A DNA stretch of 64,000 nucleotides, from NCBI GenBank assembly GCA_963210315.1, contig OY723287.1, positions 2,108,001 to 2,172,000 on the forward strand, in the 5' to 3' direction. Position 1 is the first letter of the stretch. Each line of letters begins with the position of its first letter. Below the pieces are notes generated by a model. The model made no database searches and had not been told where the DNA came from. It saw nothing but the letters and a program-made list of their open reading frames with translations. The DNA comes from Rhynchopus euleeides. Lineage: Eukaryota > Euglenozoa > Diplonemea > Diplonemida > Diplonemidae. This document shows, one piece after another, positions 20,909-30,900 of this stretch. A program made the translations under genes and the position numbers.

Positions 20909-21337
20909 TCTGTTCCCTACAGTCTGGATTCGCTTGTAAGTAGGAAGGCTTCGCTGTATCGCAGCCCGGCCAGCAGGAGATCACTGGTCCTTGAGGGCTC
21001 AACCTTCAGGGTGGAGGAGGACGGGGGAGCGACCACTCATGACAGGTGTGCGTTGTGGGTGGAGTGGGTGCACGACAGAATGGCCAAAGGGTCCACGAGA
21101 TCTCTGCACACATTCCGTTATCGAGGAGATGGGCACCTGCTTTCTCCCCAGCTGTGACGACAGGCAACAAACAAATCTCATCTGTGAGTTGCCCCCAATA
21201 GGCTTGGCGACCTTCAAGACTGCTTGAAAGTCGTTCGTGTTCTCGTCTCAGCCCTCCAGACAAGCAGATCTGTCTCGAGTTGGTGGGATGTCGCCATGTA
21301 TTCGATGGCACCGAGTGACGCTGCACAGAGGCAGACG
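20909..21337. other. no gene recognised
   Basis: Unique-looking DNA with short frames on both strands and no recognisable domain. Confidence 0.4.
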
Positions 21338-21515
21338 ACACGGTGAACTCCAGCGGAGGTTACCCTACCTCCGCTGGAGTACACCGTGTGTCTCCCATGA
21401 GTCTCAACTAGCGGGAGTCTGAGCGTAAATTAGCTAGAAAATAGACTCCCGTCTCCAGTACAGACTGCAGTCTTAGACTCCCTCTTAGACATGGTGGCTG
21501 GAGTCCACCATGTGT
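21338..21515. mobile_element. degenerate short relative of the TA-flanked transposon
   Basis: Opens with a 52-bp hairpin ACACGGTGAACTCCAGCGG / CCGCTGGAGTACACCGTGT, passes ACTAGCGGGAGTC and similar palindrome words, and closes with GGAGTCCACCATGTG. These are the end sequences of the 12050-15088 element with point changes. No TA duplication is clear. It is best read as a non-autonomous remnant. Confidence 0.6.
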
Positions 21516-21810
21516 GCACCTTCAAAACAAAAGAGACCTGCATGACGAGGGCATCACCACCCACCGGGCCACCCGCTAGGTCCATTTTTTCTTCTCCGCT
21601 TCTCTGCCTTCTTTGGACTATTTGAGCTCTGTGCGGATCACGATGGGGTCACTTTCTATTTTTTTATGGCGTTTTTTCTGACTGTTTTACTGTCCCAAAG
21701 TCACAAAAAAACCGCCAAAAATGAGATCGACCTTTTTTTTTTTCCCAGAAAACCGGGAACCGGGAAACCCTGGTTTTGAAAACCGGAAAACCAGACCTAT
21801 CTTATCCCCT
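21516..21810. other. no gene recognised
   Basis: Spacer of about 295 bp with T- and A-runs. AACCGGGAACCGGGAAACC-type short repeats occur near 21755-21795. Confidence 0.4.
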
Positions 21811-21942
21811 GTCTTGGATGTGCTCAAACAGTCAAAAGAACACATTTTCCGGGTGCAAAAAAATGTTGCACCTGGGGGGTGGAGAGGGGGGTCGGAGGGC
21901 GGTGGTGTGAGAGGCTTGCTCTCGAGCTCAAACCAACAGATG

Positions 21943-21992
21943 TTCACTACCGTGGCCTCCGGCGGCTGGGGGGCTCCGCCCCCCAGACCCCC
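21943..21992 (+). repeat. GC-hairpin repeat, unit 8
   Basis: Equivalent of unit 1 inside the second copy of the segmental duplication, identical over the unit. Confidence 0.8.
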
Positions 21993-22101
21993 CTGTGGCG
22001 TGTCTTTGCGCGACAATTTATCGTCCCCCCATGCGACATGTGCTATCTGTCAGTTGTGTTGTACTTGAGCGTATGCGACTATGGAGCCAGGCCAACAGAC
22101 G

Positions 22102-22152
22102 TTCGCTACCGTGGCCTCCGGCGGCTGGGGGGCTCCGCCCCCCACACCCCCC
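22102..22152 (+). repeat. GC-hairpin repeat, unit 9
   Basis: Equivalent of unit 2 inside the second copy of the segmental duplication. Confidence 0.8.
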
Positions 22153-23081
22153 TGTGGCATGTGCCTGGTCTTGGAGCCAAGCCCTTGCGCGTACGGGGCT
22201 GCGGCATGTCGGTTCCAGCACCCTCGCGGGAGGCTGGGCCCGAGCACTGATCTCTAAGAGACGAACCACCTTGCGAATGCGATCGGGTTTGCGGGCTTGC
22301 GGCCATGACATCTCGAAAGGGTCGTCGTGGGCCCGTGATCATGTTTCGGGTTCGACTTGGTGGGCATCCGTGGCGATTCGCGGAACCACGTGTATGTGTG
22401 CGAGGAAGCAAAGAGATAACACACCAGGAGCCACGCAGCACCAGGTCGACCTGGATCTGATCGAGCTCAGGGGGAAGGAAGCACAGTCACCAAAGTGATA
22501 TCACCGCCGGCCTCAACCACCAAACTGCAACCGCAGAAGTTCCGCTATTCTCACAAGGGAAGGCGCCCTGGGATGTAGCAGTGATTTGTGTGCAGCGCCA
22601 TCAAGTGACACTGACCGCCTTGAACAGAGAGGTAGTGTACAGATGGCGAGCAGTGGGAGGGCGTGCTGTGTCCTTCCACTTCCCCATCTACCTCCATTCG
22701 TTCACCGTTGTTGATAGCGATTTTTTCGCCATTTTTTCGAATCGTATGCATCGGTCAGGCCGAGTGAATCAAAATAGCGCAAAAATCACACCAAAATCTG
22801 TGTCTGAGGCACAGAAATCGTGCAAAAAAGCACCCAAAAAAAGTGCAAAAAAACCAAAATAGGATTTCGAAAATTGGCCAAAATACCCCCAAAATAGAGC
22901 CACACCTGGTCCCCCTTACAGAATTAGCCTTTTTTCAAAAAATCGGAAAATTTCGGACCGCAATTTGTACCCAAGAAAGTGCCGAATTTTCGGACTTGGT
23001 CCGATTTGAACGATTTCCGTGCCTCTTGCAACCCCCATGAGGGGGGGCTGCTGTTTCGGGTTCTTCCGGTGGTACATGCTG

Positions 23082-23584
23082 CAAGGTGACCAACCCTACA
23101 GCTGTCGGCCAGTCGGTCGGTCGGCCGACAGCAAAAAAAAAATCCGAAATTTTTTTTTGCCGATTTGGTGACACTTTTTTTTTTTTTTTGCCACGGGGAA
23201 AATTTTTCGAGACATAGGGGGCCTTCGCTACCAAGTGTGACTGAGTGAGAAAAAGTGAGCCACGGCCCACTTCCCCTCACTGGCTGACGAGCTGTGACGA
23301 GCAGTGACTGGTAGCGAGGGCCCCCATAGAGATTTTTCAGAAAGTTGGGGGTGGTTTTTTCGGGTGGGCAGAATTCGACCCAAACCCACCTGCCGGTGAA
23401 AAATCGCGAGATGCAGCCGATGCACCGCCATTCCGTGGGTTTCTGGGCGGTTTGGCCCGAAAAAATGTCGGTTTGTGAGGTGGCCCGAGAGGCCGACCGA
23501 CCGACCGACAGGCAAAAATCGGGCCGACCGACTGACCCGACAGCTGTCGGCCTGTCGGCCGACTAGTAGCGTTGGTCACCTTGC
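23082..23584. mobile_element. 503-bp TIR element with 5-bp target duplication
   Basis: 19-bp inverted ends GCAAGGTGACCAAC[C/G]CTAC at 23082-23100 and 23566-23584, one mismatch. ATGCT precedes the left end and follows the right end. Next to the tips are GTCGGCC/GGTCGGTCGG repeats. No coding frame, so non-autonomous. A smaller hairpin element is nested at 23217-23325. Confidence 0.78.
23217..23325. mobile_element. nested hairpin (MITE-like) element
   Basis: Ends GGGGGCCTTCGCTACCA and TGGTAGCGAGGGCCCCC are inverted copies with one mismatch, followed inward by GTGACTGAG-like and CAGTGACTGG-like words, so nearly the whole 109 bp can fold. No target duplication could be fixed. Confidence 0.6.
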
Positions 23585-23894
23585 ATGCTGGGGTGTCAGG
23601 ACAGGGAATCCTGCTCGCTGTACCCGGTGATCCCTGACGCAGCCAGGAAGTGGAGAGCCTTGGAACCCTGGTTGAGGCCTGTAACACCCGGCCTTCCTGC
23701 CACTTGTGGCATTGTGGAGTGGAGGTGGTTATGGAGAAGGTTCTCTCTCCGTCCGGTCGAGCACAACCGTCCTCTCCAGCCAGGGGTCATCTACTTTCCA
23801 AACAAGGGCCAGAAACATGCTCAAACAAACCAATTGATCAGAAAATCTGGCTTGCCGTGGAATCATTGAGCATTGGGGAGTGGTTTGCCCCCTT
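23585..23894. other. no gene recognised
   Basis: Unique-looking DNA, 310 bp, with frames below 110 codons and no recognisable features. Confidence 0.4.
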
Positions 23895-24365
23895 GCTGCG
23901 TATGACATGTCCATTTTTGACGATTTTTGGGCAGAATTTGGTGCGTGGGACCTTTCGATTTTCATGATTTTTCGGAATTTCGTGGGGACCGGTACCCCAT
24001 TTGAGGGCCAAAAATCTCATTTCCGAGGCCTGGGAATGGTCGCAGTGGCCTCAGATGTCCAAAAACGTTCAATTGACCTCTCCTCGAAAAAAAAAATCGA
24101 AAGGTCCCCCCTACTGGCACCCCGGATTAGGACATGTCTCTGGGGGTGTCCGGGGGGCATTTTTGGCCCATTTTTGGCTGGGGAAAATGGGCCATTTTTC
24201 ACGATTTTTTCGGTTTTTTGTCCGGACCGGCACCGCATTTGAGGGGCAATAATCTGATTTCCGAGGCCCGGGAATGGTCGCAGTGGCTTCATTTGGCCAA
24301 AAACGTTCAATTTACCCTTCCCCAAAAAAAATCGAAAGGGTCCCCCTACAAATCGCCGGTCTTAG
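23895..24365 (+). repeat. two imperfect tandem units of about 237 bp
   Basis: The segment with CCATTTGAGGGCCAAAAATCTCATTTCCGAGGCC recurs about 237 bp later as GCATTTGAGGGGCAATAATCTGATTTCCGAGGCC, and both continue through AAACGTTCAATT and AAAAATCGAAAGG to a CCCCCT end. Identity is moderate, so the duplication is old. Confidence 0.65.
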
Positions 24366-24469
24366 GAAATTTTTTTTGGGCACCCAGATTTCAAAAATTT
24401 TCAAACTATTTTCTGGACCAAAAATCAAACTATTGAGGTCCTGGCCGGACATGTCCGGGGGGGGGGGGG

Positions 24470-25640
24470 GGGTAGGGGGGGTCAAATGCCACCCTTTTAC
24501 GTGGACAAACACGATTTTTCAAAAAACCGGCGCAGAGGCCCCAAAGCCCCCGTAAACCCTCCAAACCCCCCCAGATCGGTCCGGAAACCCATCGAACCCC
24601 ACTTTTCCACCATTCCGGGCACCTCAGGTGCCCGAATTGGGGTACCTAAATTTTGTGCCACCGTTTGGTACCGTACAGTGCCACTGTGTGGGAGGTTGGA
24701 AAAGAAAATGCCCCAACACACCACATCTGAGGGTTGCAATGCATGTTGCTTGCCAACCACGTCATCCGGTGGGTGTCAGGCGCTATGTAGGTGGCATTAG
24801 CCAGGTCTTCGATGTGTTCTGGCTTGTATATATACCTCCCTGCCACCATGCACCGGGAGGCTGCCTGTAGGTACGGAACAGTCCAGATGGTCGTGTGATT
24901 CCTGTGCAGCAGTGCTCCACAACCGGGATGTGTTGACAACGACTGTTGCAACACGAGCTGTACATTCCGGGAACACATGAAGTGCGCTGTCGTGGTACCC
25001 ATTGTGCCAGAATTGGTAGTTGCTGCGGTCTACTTTGCCTGGCCCAAGAGCACTGGTACTGAACGGTGCAATATGCGTGGCGAGGTGAATACAACGGAAG
25101 CGCGCAAAGTCAATACAGCTCTCGGATGGCGGGTGGTGGTGCCACTAGTGTGTGACGTTCACTCGAGGATACAACGCATCACAATGAATCAGCAACCGTG
25201 GACCGAGTACAATACGCTCTCTGTGGCTGGTGTGGGGGACAAAGGCAGTGCCTGTGCCGCAGGCAGGGAGGTATATATACAAGCCAGAACACATCGAAGA
25301 CCTGGCTGATGCCACCTACATAGCGCCTGACACCCACCGGATGACGTGGTTGGCAAGCAACATGCATTGCAACCCTCAGATGTGGTGTGTTGGGGCATTT
25401 TCTTTTCCAGCCTCCCACACAGTGGCACTGTACGGTACCAAACGGTGGCACAAAATTTAGGTACCCCAATTCGGGCACCTGAGGTGCCCGGAATGGTGGA
25501 AAAGTGGGGTTCGATGGGTTTCCGGACCGATCTGGGGGGGTTTGGAGGGTTTACGGGGGCTTTGGGGCCTCTGCGCCGGTTTTTTGAAAAATCGTGTTTG
25601 TCACCCCCATTTGACCCCCCCTAGCCTAGGCTAGGGGGGG
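24470..25640. mobile_element. 1.17 kb foldback element with arms of about 340-370 bp
   Basis: Left arm 24470-24843 and right arm 25263-25640 are inverted copies at very high identity, from the G-rich tip through ACAAACACGATTTTTC to GGTATATATACCTCCC-type sequence at the inner edge. The 419-bp centre is unique. No transposase frame is visible; the frames in the arms are mirror images of each other. Long near-identical arms suggest a recent element or one kept uniform by pairing. Confidence 0.8.
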
Positions 25641-25666
25641 GGGGGGGGGTCAAAATTGGATTTCCC

Positions 25667-25860
25667 GAATTTCCGGGTCCGGACATGTCCGCCCGGACAT
25701 CCGGACACCAGAAAATGTCCGCCCTGTCCGGGGCGGACATTTCTGGATGTCCGGATGTCCGCCCGGACATGTCCGGGGGGGGGGGGGGGGGTCAAAATTG
25801 GACCCGGACATCCGGACACCCGGATTTCCGGTCCGGATATGTCCGCCCTGTCCGCCCTGA
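25667..25860. repeat. GGACATGTCC palindrome cluster
   Basis: About ten GGACAT/ATGTCC words, three joined as the full palindrome GGACATGTCC, interspersed with GTCCGCCC and a G16 run. The inverted words would allow many alternative hairpins. Confidence 0.7.
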
Positions 25861-25948
25861 AATCGCCTAAGGGGCCGGGGGAAATCCAGGAAATTCGGGA
25901 AATCCAGGAATATGAAGAATCCTCCATAAAAAAATATTTTCAAAAATA

Positions 25949-26056
25949 TTTTCTTTCGCTTTCTTCTTTTCGTTTCTTGTCTTGCTTGTCTCTTGTACCT
26001 TGTATTCTGTACCAACTAGCCCAGACAAACAACAGCTGCAAAGATTCTCGGTCCGG
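25949..26056 (+). repeat. repeat Y, truncated copy (3' end only)
   Basis: 108 bp equal to the last part of repeat Y, from TTTCTTTCGCTTTCTTC to GATTCTCGGTCCGG, directly joined to the next Y copy. Confidence 0.8.
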
Positions 26057-27180
26057 ATGTCCCCCGCAAAAAAAAAAATATATAAGGGGGGATAAAATCC
26101 AACTTGCTGCCTTCACGTGGCGCCCCCTGTGATTACCCTCCTTGGAGGGGAAACCAAAGCAAGCTCTGGTATTAAGATCCTTGGAATTGACCTTGGGGGG
26201 CCTCTTGAGTGAGTCTCGGGAGAAATCGGACCTGTGCATGGGTCAGGGCAGTGTGCGCGAGCATAAGGCCCTGGGCTGTTCCCTCTGAGTTGCTCTAATT
26301 GCATGAGTGGCTTGAGCACATGGACGTCTGCAGGCCAGCCTGTAGGAAGATCAGGATGCAGGGTTGCCCCCCTTTTGGGGCGTGAAAGCCTCGCCAATGC
26401 TTTCCCTAGTGCCGCGATCGGGCGTGCTGGAGCTGCGCGATGCCTGAGAAGATCCTGCTGGAGCTGATCCTGCCCCCACGTTGCGGCTCTAAGCCCTCAA
26501 CGGGTAGCCCCTCTGGGTGGTCGCTGCTGACCTGTGCCTGGCCCCTCCCCCTTCGCACAAGGGGTTGACTAGTGTTGCAGGCGGTGGAGTCATAGACAGC
26601 ACTGCCTTTTGCTTTCACCATTGGCCCTTTCTCTACTTTTTCGGTGCACAACAGAGACCTCTCTTTGTGTCGATGCGTTGCGGCTACAAACAAACCAACA
26701 AGCCCCTCCATCACTACAAAGAGCAGTTTTCTGAACCCTAGCGTTGTCCCAGCTAGCTTGTGTTTCCCTTTTGGGCTTTATCTTTGAGTTTTTCTTTACT
26801 CGATCGTTTCCTGTGACACTCTGTGTTTCAGCATTCATTGCAATGTGTAATGTGCAACTTCCACTTCAGGTTCCTTGCACATAACACAAAAGCGGTAGGC
26901 GGCTATCAACCATATGCTATTGAAGCAACCAAGCCCCCCGTTTTTGGAGTTATGTACGAGCAATCTGTCACCAGTGTGGTCCTCGCTGGCTAAGTGGATG
27001 TCCAGAGGCTGTGCCATTTTTGGCGTGTCGTTTGATGTGTGTGATCTTTTCATGTGTGTTTCTTTCGCTTTCTTCTTTTCGTTTCTTGTCTTGCTTGTCT
27101 CTTGTACCTTGTATTCTGTACCAACTAGCCCAGACAAACAACAGCTGCAAAGATTCTCGGTCCGGAAAAAAAAAAAAAAA
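26057..27180 (+). repeat. repeat Y, full-length copy (unclassified 1.1 kb retroposed unit)
   Basis: Starts ATGTCCCCCGC, an A12 run and TATATAAGGGGGGATAAAA, and ends GATTCTCGGTCCGG plus A15. A near-identical copy lies at 43998-45118 in the opposite orientation. ATGTCCCCCG at the start and ATGACCCCCG at 27191-27200 might be a diverged target duplication. Frames up to about 120 codons exist on both strands but show no recognisable domain, so I leave the class open. Confidence 0.7.
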
Positions 27181-27255
27181 ACACCAAAAAATGACCCCCG
27201 AAGCTGCGGTCTGGGTCCAAAGGATTTGTGCCAAGGGCCGTTATGGACACCGCGT

Positions 27256-27694
27256 AAAAAAAAGGGGGGATAAAATCCAACTTGCTGCCTTCACGTGGCG
27301 CCCCCTGTGATTACCCTCCTTGGAGGGGAAACCAAAGCAAGCTCTGGTATTAAGATCCTTGGAATTGACCTTGGGGGGCCTCTTGAGTGAGTCTCGGGAG
27401 AAATCGGACCTGTGCATGGGTCAGGGCAGTGTGCGCGAGCATAAGGCCCTGGGCTGTTCCCTCTGAGTTGCTCTAATTGCATGAGTGGCTTGAGCACATG
27501 GACGTCTGCAGGCCAGCCTGTAGGAAGATCAGGATGCAGGGTTGCCCCCCTTTTGGGGCGTGAAAGCCTCGCCAATGCTTTCCCTAGTGCCGCGATCTTA
27601 ATACCAGAGCTTGCTTTGGTTTCCCCTCCAAGGAGGGTAATCACAGGGGGCGCCACGTGAAGGCAGCAAGTTGGATTTTATCCCCCTTTTTTTT
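27256..27694 (+). repeat. repeat Y, 5' part followed by its own inverted start
   Basis: A8, then the first 334 bp of Y (27264-27597), then at 27598-27690 the reverse complement of the first 93 bp, ending in T8. The unit is thus a partial foldback bounded by A and T runs, as produced when a reverse transcriptase turns back on its own product. Confidence 0.75.
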
Positions 27695-27751
27695 GTATCC
27701 GATTTCGGTCACCAGCCCCCCGGACCCCCAGATTTAGGAAAAGCCCTGCTT

Positions 27752-27928
27752 GAACCCGCAAACCCCGCAAACCCGCAAACCCGCAAACCCAAACCCGCAA
27801 ACCCGCAAACCCGCAAACCCGCAAACCCGCAAACCCCGCAAACCCGCAAACCCGCAAACCCGCAAACCCGCAAACCCGCAAACCCGCAAACCCGCAAACC
27901 CCGCAAACCCGCAAACCCGCAAACCCGC
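27752..27928 (+). repeat. short AAACCCGC array (telomere-like)
   Basis: About 22 units of AAACCCGC, at least two expanded to AAACCCCGC. Same unit and strand as the large array at 58653-64000. Its right end is 20 bp from the insertion point of LINE L0. Confidence 0.9.
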
Positions 27929-27948
27929 ACGAGAAATGAGCAAGCGTG

Positions 27949-30900
27949 TTTTTTTTTTTTTTTTGCCCGTCAGGTGGACCACCGGGTGGGGAGAGAACCG
28001 GTGTGAGGCACTTGGGTCCGTCCAGGTGGGCAGGGAACCTGGGGGCGGGGGGCCTCAAATCCCTCTCTCTCATGCGCTCTCTGGGCACAATGGCCTGTGT
28101 CTCATCCCATCCACCACCAAACCTCCCAGGCACAACGAGACAAGGTCTTGACACACATCCTCACTTCCCCAGACCCCGACCGCCCTCTTCCATCCCATGA
28201 CCCAGTCCGAAGGCAAATAAGCGTGAAAGGTAATGCAGAAGGACAAGAATAGCAGTGACGGTGGATCCAGGGAGCCAAATTTCCTGGATTACTGGTGCCA
28301 TGGTGCTCATGGGGCCAAAACCAGGGCGATCTCCTGTAGGGATGGCACTTTGACGAGGCTCCCTGGGTCCGCCTATCGGGGGCGCCAAAACGGGCAACGA
28401 CGGGGGTAAAAAGGGATGAGGCGGGAGGGCACCTGGAGGGGGGACCCGTGACCTGGCAGAGAAGGTAACGAAACGCGGGGCAGAGGGGCATGCAGTGACG
28501 GCGGTGGGTCCTGTGAGTTGGGATGCCTATTCCCTGGTGCTGTGGTGCTCACAGGGCCGGGGACAGGGGGTCTCGTTGAGGGACAACACTGAACTGACTC
28601 GTCGGGCCGACCGTGCCTGCCGCGAGGGGGAGTTGGGGGGGGAGGGGGGGGGGGGGACGGAGAAGGGGGTATTCACAGCACCTGTGTGTGCTCTACTGCA
28701 CAAAGGCATCTGGTCTAGGGGGGGGGATCTACCTCTACTCAAAACTCTACTCTATACTCTACGTAGTCGAGCGGGGACCTGCTCCTTGCAGGTTCGACCA
28801 CTCTGGCCCTCACTGGGTGGCGGCGCCTGTCGCGCGCGGCGCGGCGCGGCGTGATCCCTGGGACGCTGTCCCCGCTGTCGCGCGACGCATGCCCGCTGCG
28901 GTGTACATCCTCGAGTTGAGGTTATTGTACAGCCTCTGCTCCTCTCTGTCTTGGAGGCGGACCTTGCAACGCCACGCATGCAGGGCTCGCCTCGCGGACT
29001 TGAACTCCTCCTCCGGGGAGCCAGGCTCTGGGGTGAACAGGGCGTCCCATTCAGCCACCGTCTTGGGGACGTCGGCGTCGTCAGCTGGGGTGCCTTTGTC
29101 GGCAGCCGTCGCGCTGCGCTTCCTGTCCGGGGGAGAGGCTGACACGTCACGGTCGGCCTTCCGCTTGCCTGTGTGCTGCGACGCTGAGGGGGCTGGTGCG
29201 TTCTCGCTGGTGGAGCCGCCCTGCTGCGCGTCGGAGGTGGAGTCGGTGGAGGAGGTGGAGGAGGTGGAGGAGGTGGAGGGCTGAGCGGTCGCGTTCGACG
29301 AGGGGGCTGGTGCTGTAGAAGCAGAGGGAGAGCCGCCCGAGGTCGTGTGTGCGTTACCGTCCGTCGCAGCCCCGTCGCCTCCTCGGTCCGGCGGACGGGT
29401 ACATGTCTCTCCGTCCGACACACAGCCCGTGCACGCTAGGCGATTGCAGCCTATGCATTCCCAGTGGGGCGTTCGGGTGTCAAACGGCTGCTCACATCTG
29501 ACACACAGCACCGACAGTTCGGCTGTCCCCCCGTCTACTCGGACCATGTGGAGGCCAGCCTCTGCGCCTCGGCAGCCGGTGGAGACGAGGGGTACGGCCG
29601 GTGCGAGGCGGAGCACGAAGGACCGCACCTGCTCCGAGATGTGGAGTGGGCTGTAGTGCGATGCCTTGAACTTGACACCCGCGACAGGCCCGTACGGCTT
29701 CCTCAGGGGGCGGTATATCCGCGGTGCAGTGTCATCAGCGAGCACGACGATCGGGGAGCCCGTCGCCCGCGCGGCCCCCTGCAGCGTCAGCTCGTCGGCC
29801 CACGACGCAACGTTCATGCTGCCGGACTCGCGCATCTGCCGCGCCCACTCCTCGTAGGAGGGCTCCGCCCTGCTCCTCAGGTCAGCGTGGTCGCCGACCA
29901 CCTTCACGACGTACTGCCGCAGGCCGTCTGCAGTCGCGCCGGCCTCGCCGAGGAGGAACGTGAGGGCGTCGAAGAAGCAGTTCCCGGGGGTGAACCGGAA
30001 GTCCTGCACGTCCGGCATCTCCAGCACGCTCTGCTGCTTCGCGGTGGTGACTCCCGGAAGCGCGTGCTCCCTCGCGGTCAGCCACCGGGTCAGGACATCG
30101 TCCGCCGGCTCGGGGGCCGGCCCCGGGGGCGGCGGCGGGGGACCGGCGTCCTCGCTGTCGGTGCTGTCCTCGTCGTCATCCATCACCTCCTCCTGCACCA
30201 CCGTCGTCGGCTCCGTGCGCCCGCACTGGCAGGGGTCCGTGACGTGCTCGACACAGTCAGGGCAGCTGGCTCTGAGGCAGTGTACACACCTGCCGTGGGT
30301 GTCCTGCGTGGAGAAGTCCGCTTCGCAGAACTGGCAGAACTCCGTCACGTCCTGCTCCCCCTCCGCCCGCTCAGTTCGCAGCCGCGGGCCCGCGCGGACG
30401 GTAGGCCGGGGCCCAGTCGTGCTCCCGCCCACCAACTCCTGCACGTCCGCCGGCAGGGTGAGCGCCTGGAAGCGGTCGCCTACTCCCCCGAGGGCGACCG
30501 CGGTGGCGATCGGCTTGCACCCGGGGTCGCACACTGTCGGCGCGCGGTAGTCGCGGAAGACGATGATGTGTCTCCGCAGCACGCACGCCGCCCCGCGAAT
30601 GAGCACGTCGTCGGCCCACGTCGCTTCGTCTCCCCCCTCGAAAGCGGACATGCGGCTGGCCCACGCCGCTGGGTCTGCCAGGAGCCCCGACAGTTCGGGG
30701 GAGGATCGTACCCGGGCGACGGCCTGTCTGCGGAGTGGCCCTGCCTCCATCGGGGTCCCTGACGAGGCGAAGCCGTCCGCGAGGGCCACCAGCGCATCCG
30801 TGGGCACCCCCCCCGCGCCACCTCCCCCCAGCTGCTGCACCTGGAACACCGCCGGCAGGAGGTTCCCCAAGCCCCCCATCAGCGAGGTGAAGGACACCCC

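Larger units (their letters stand above)
21811..22909 (+). repeat. 1.1 kb segmental duplication, copy 2
   Basis: Direct-orientation partner of 1161-2256, 20.6 kb away. It carries GC-hairpin units 8 and 9 at the same internal positions as units 1 and 2 in copy 1. Confidence 0.85.

Noticed and set aside
26057-27180. Protein-coding function for repeat Y
   Set aside because: Frames on either strand are short, differ between copies and contain no recognisable motif.
27752-27928. CRISPR-like repeat array
   Set aside because: Units are 8 bp and contiguous with no spacers, in a eukaryotic context.
28780-28800. tRNA-like TGCAGGTTCGACCAC word in the LINE 3' UTR
   Set aside because: No acceptor, D or anticodon stems can be built around it; no tRNA gene was found anywhere in the window.
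29464-30762. Plus-strand 432-codon frame, repeated opposite every LINE copy
   Set aside because: It lies antisense to the LINE coding region and follows its GC-rich codon usage; no domain is recognisable.
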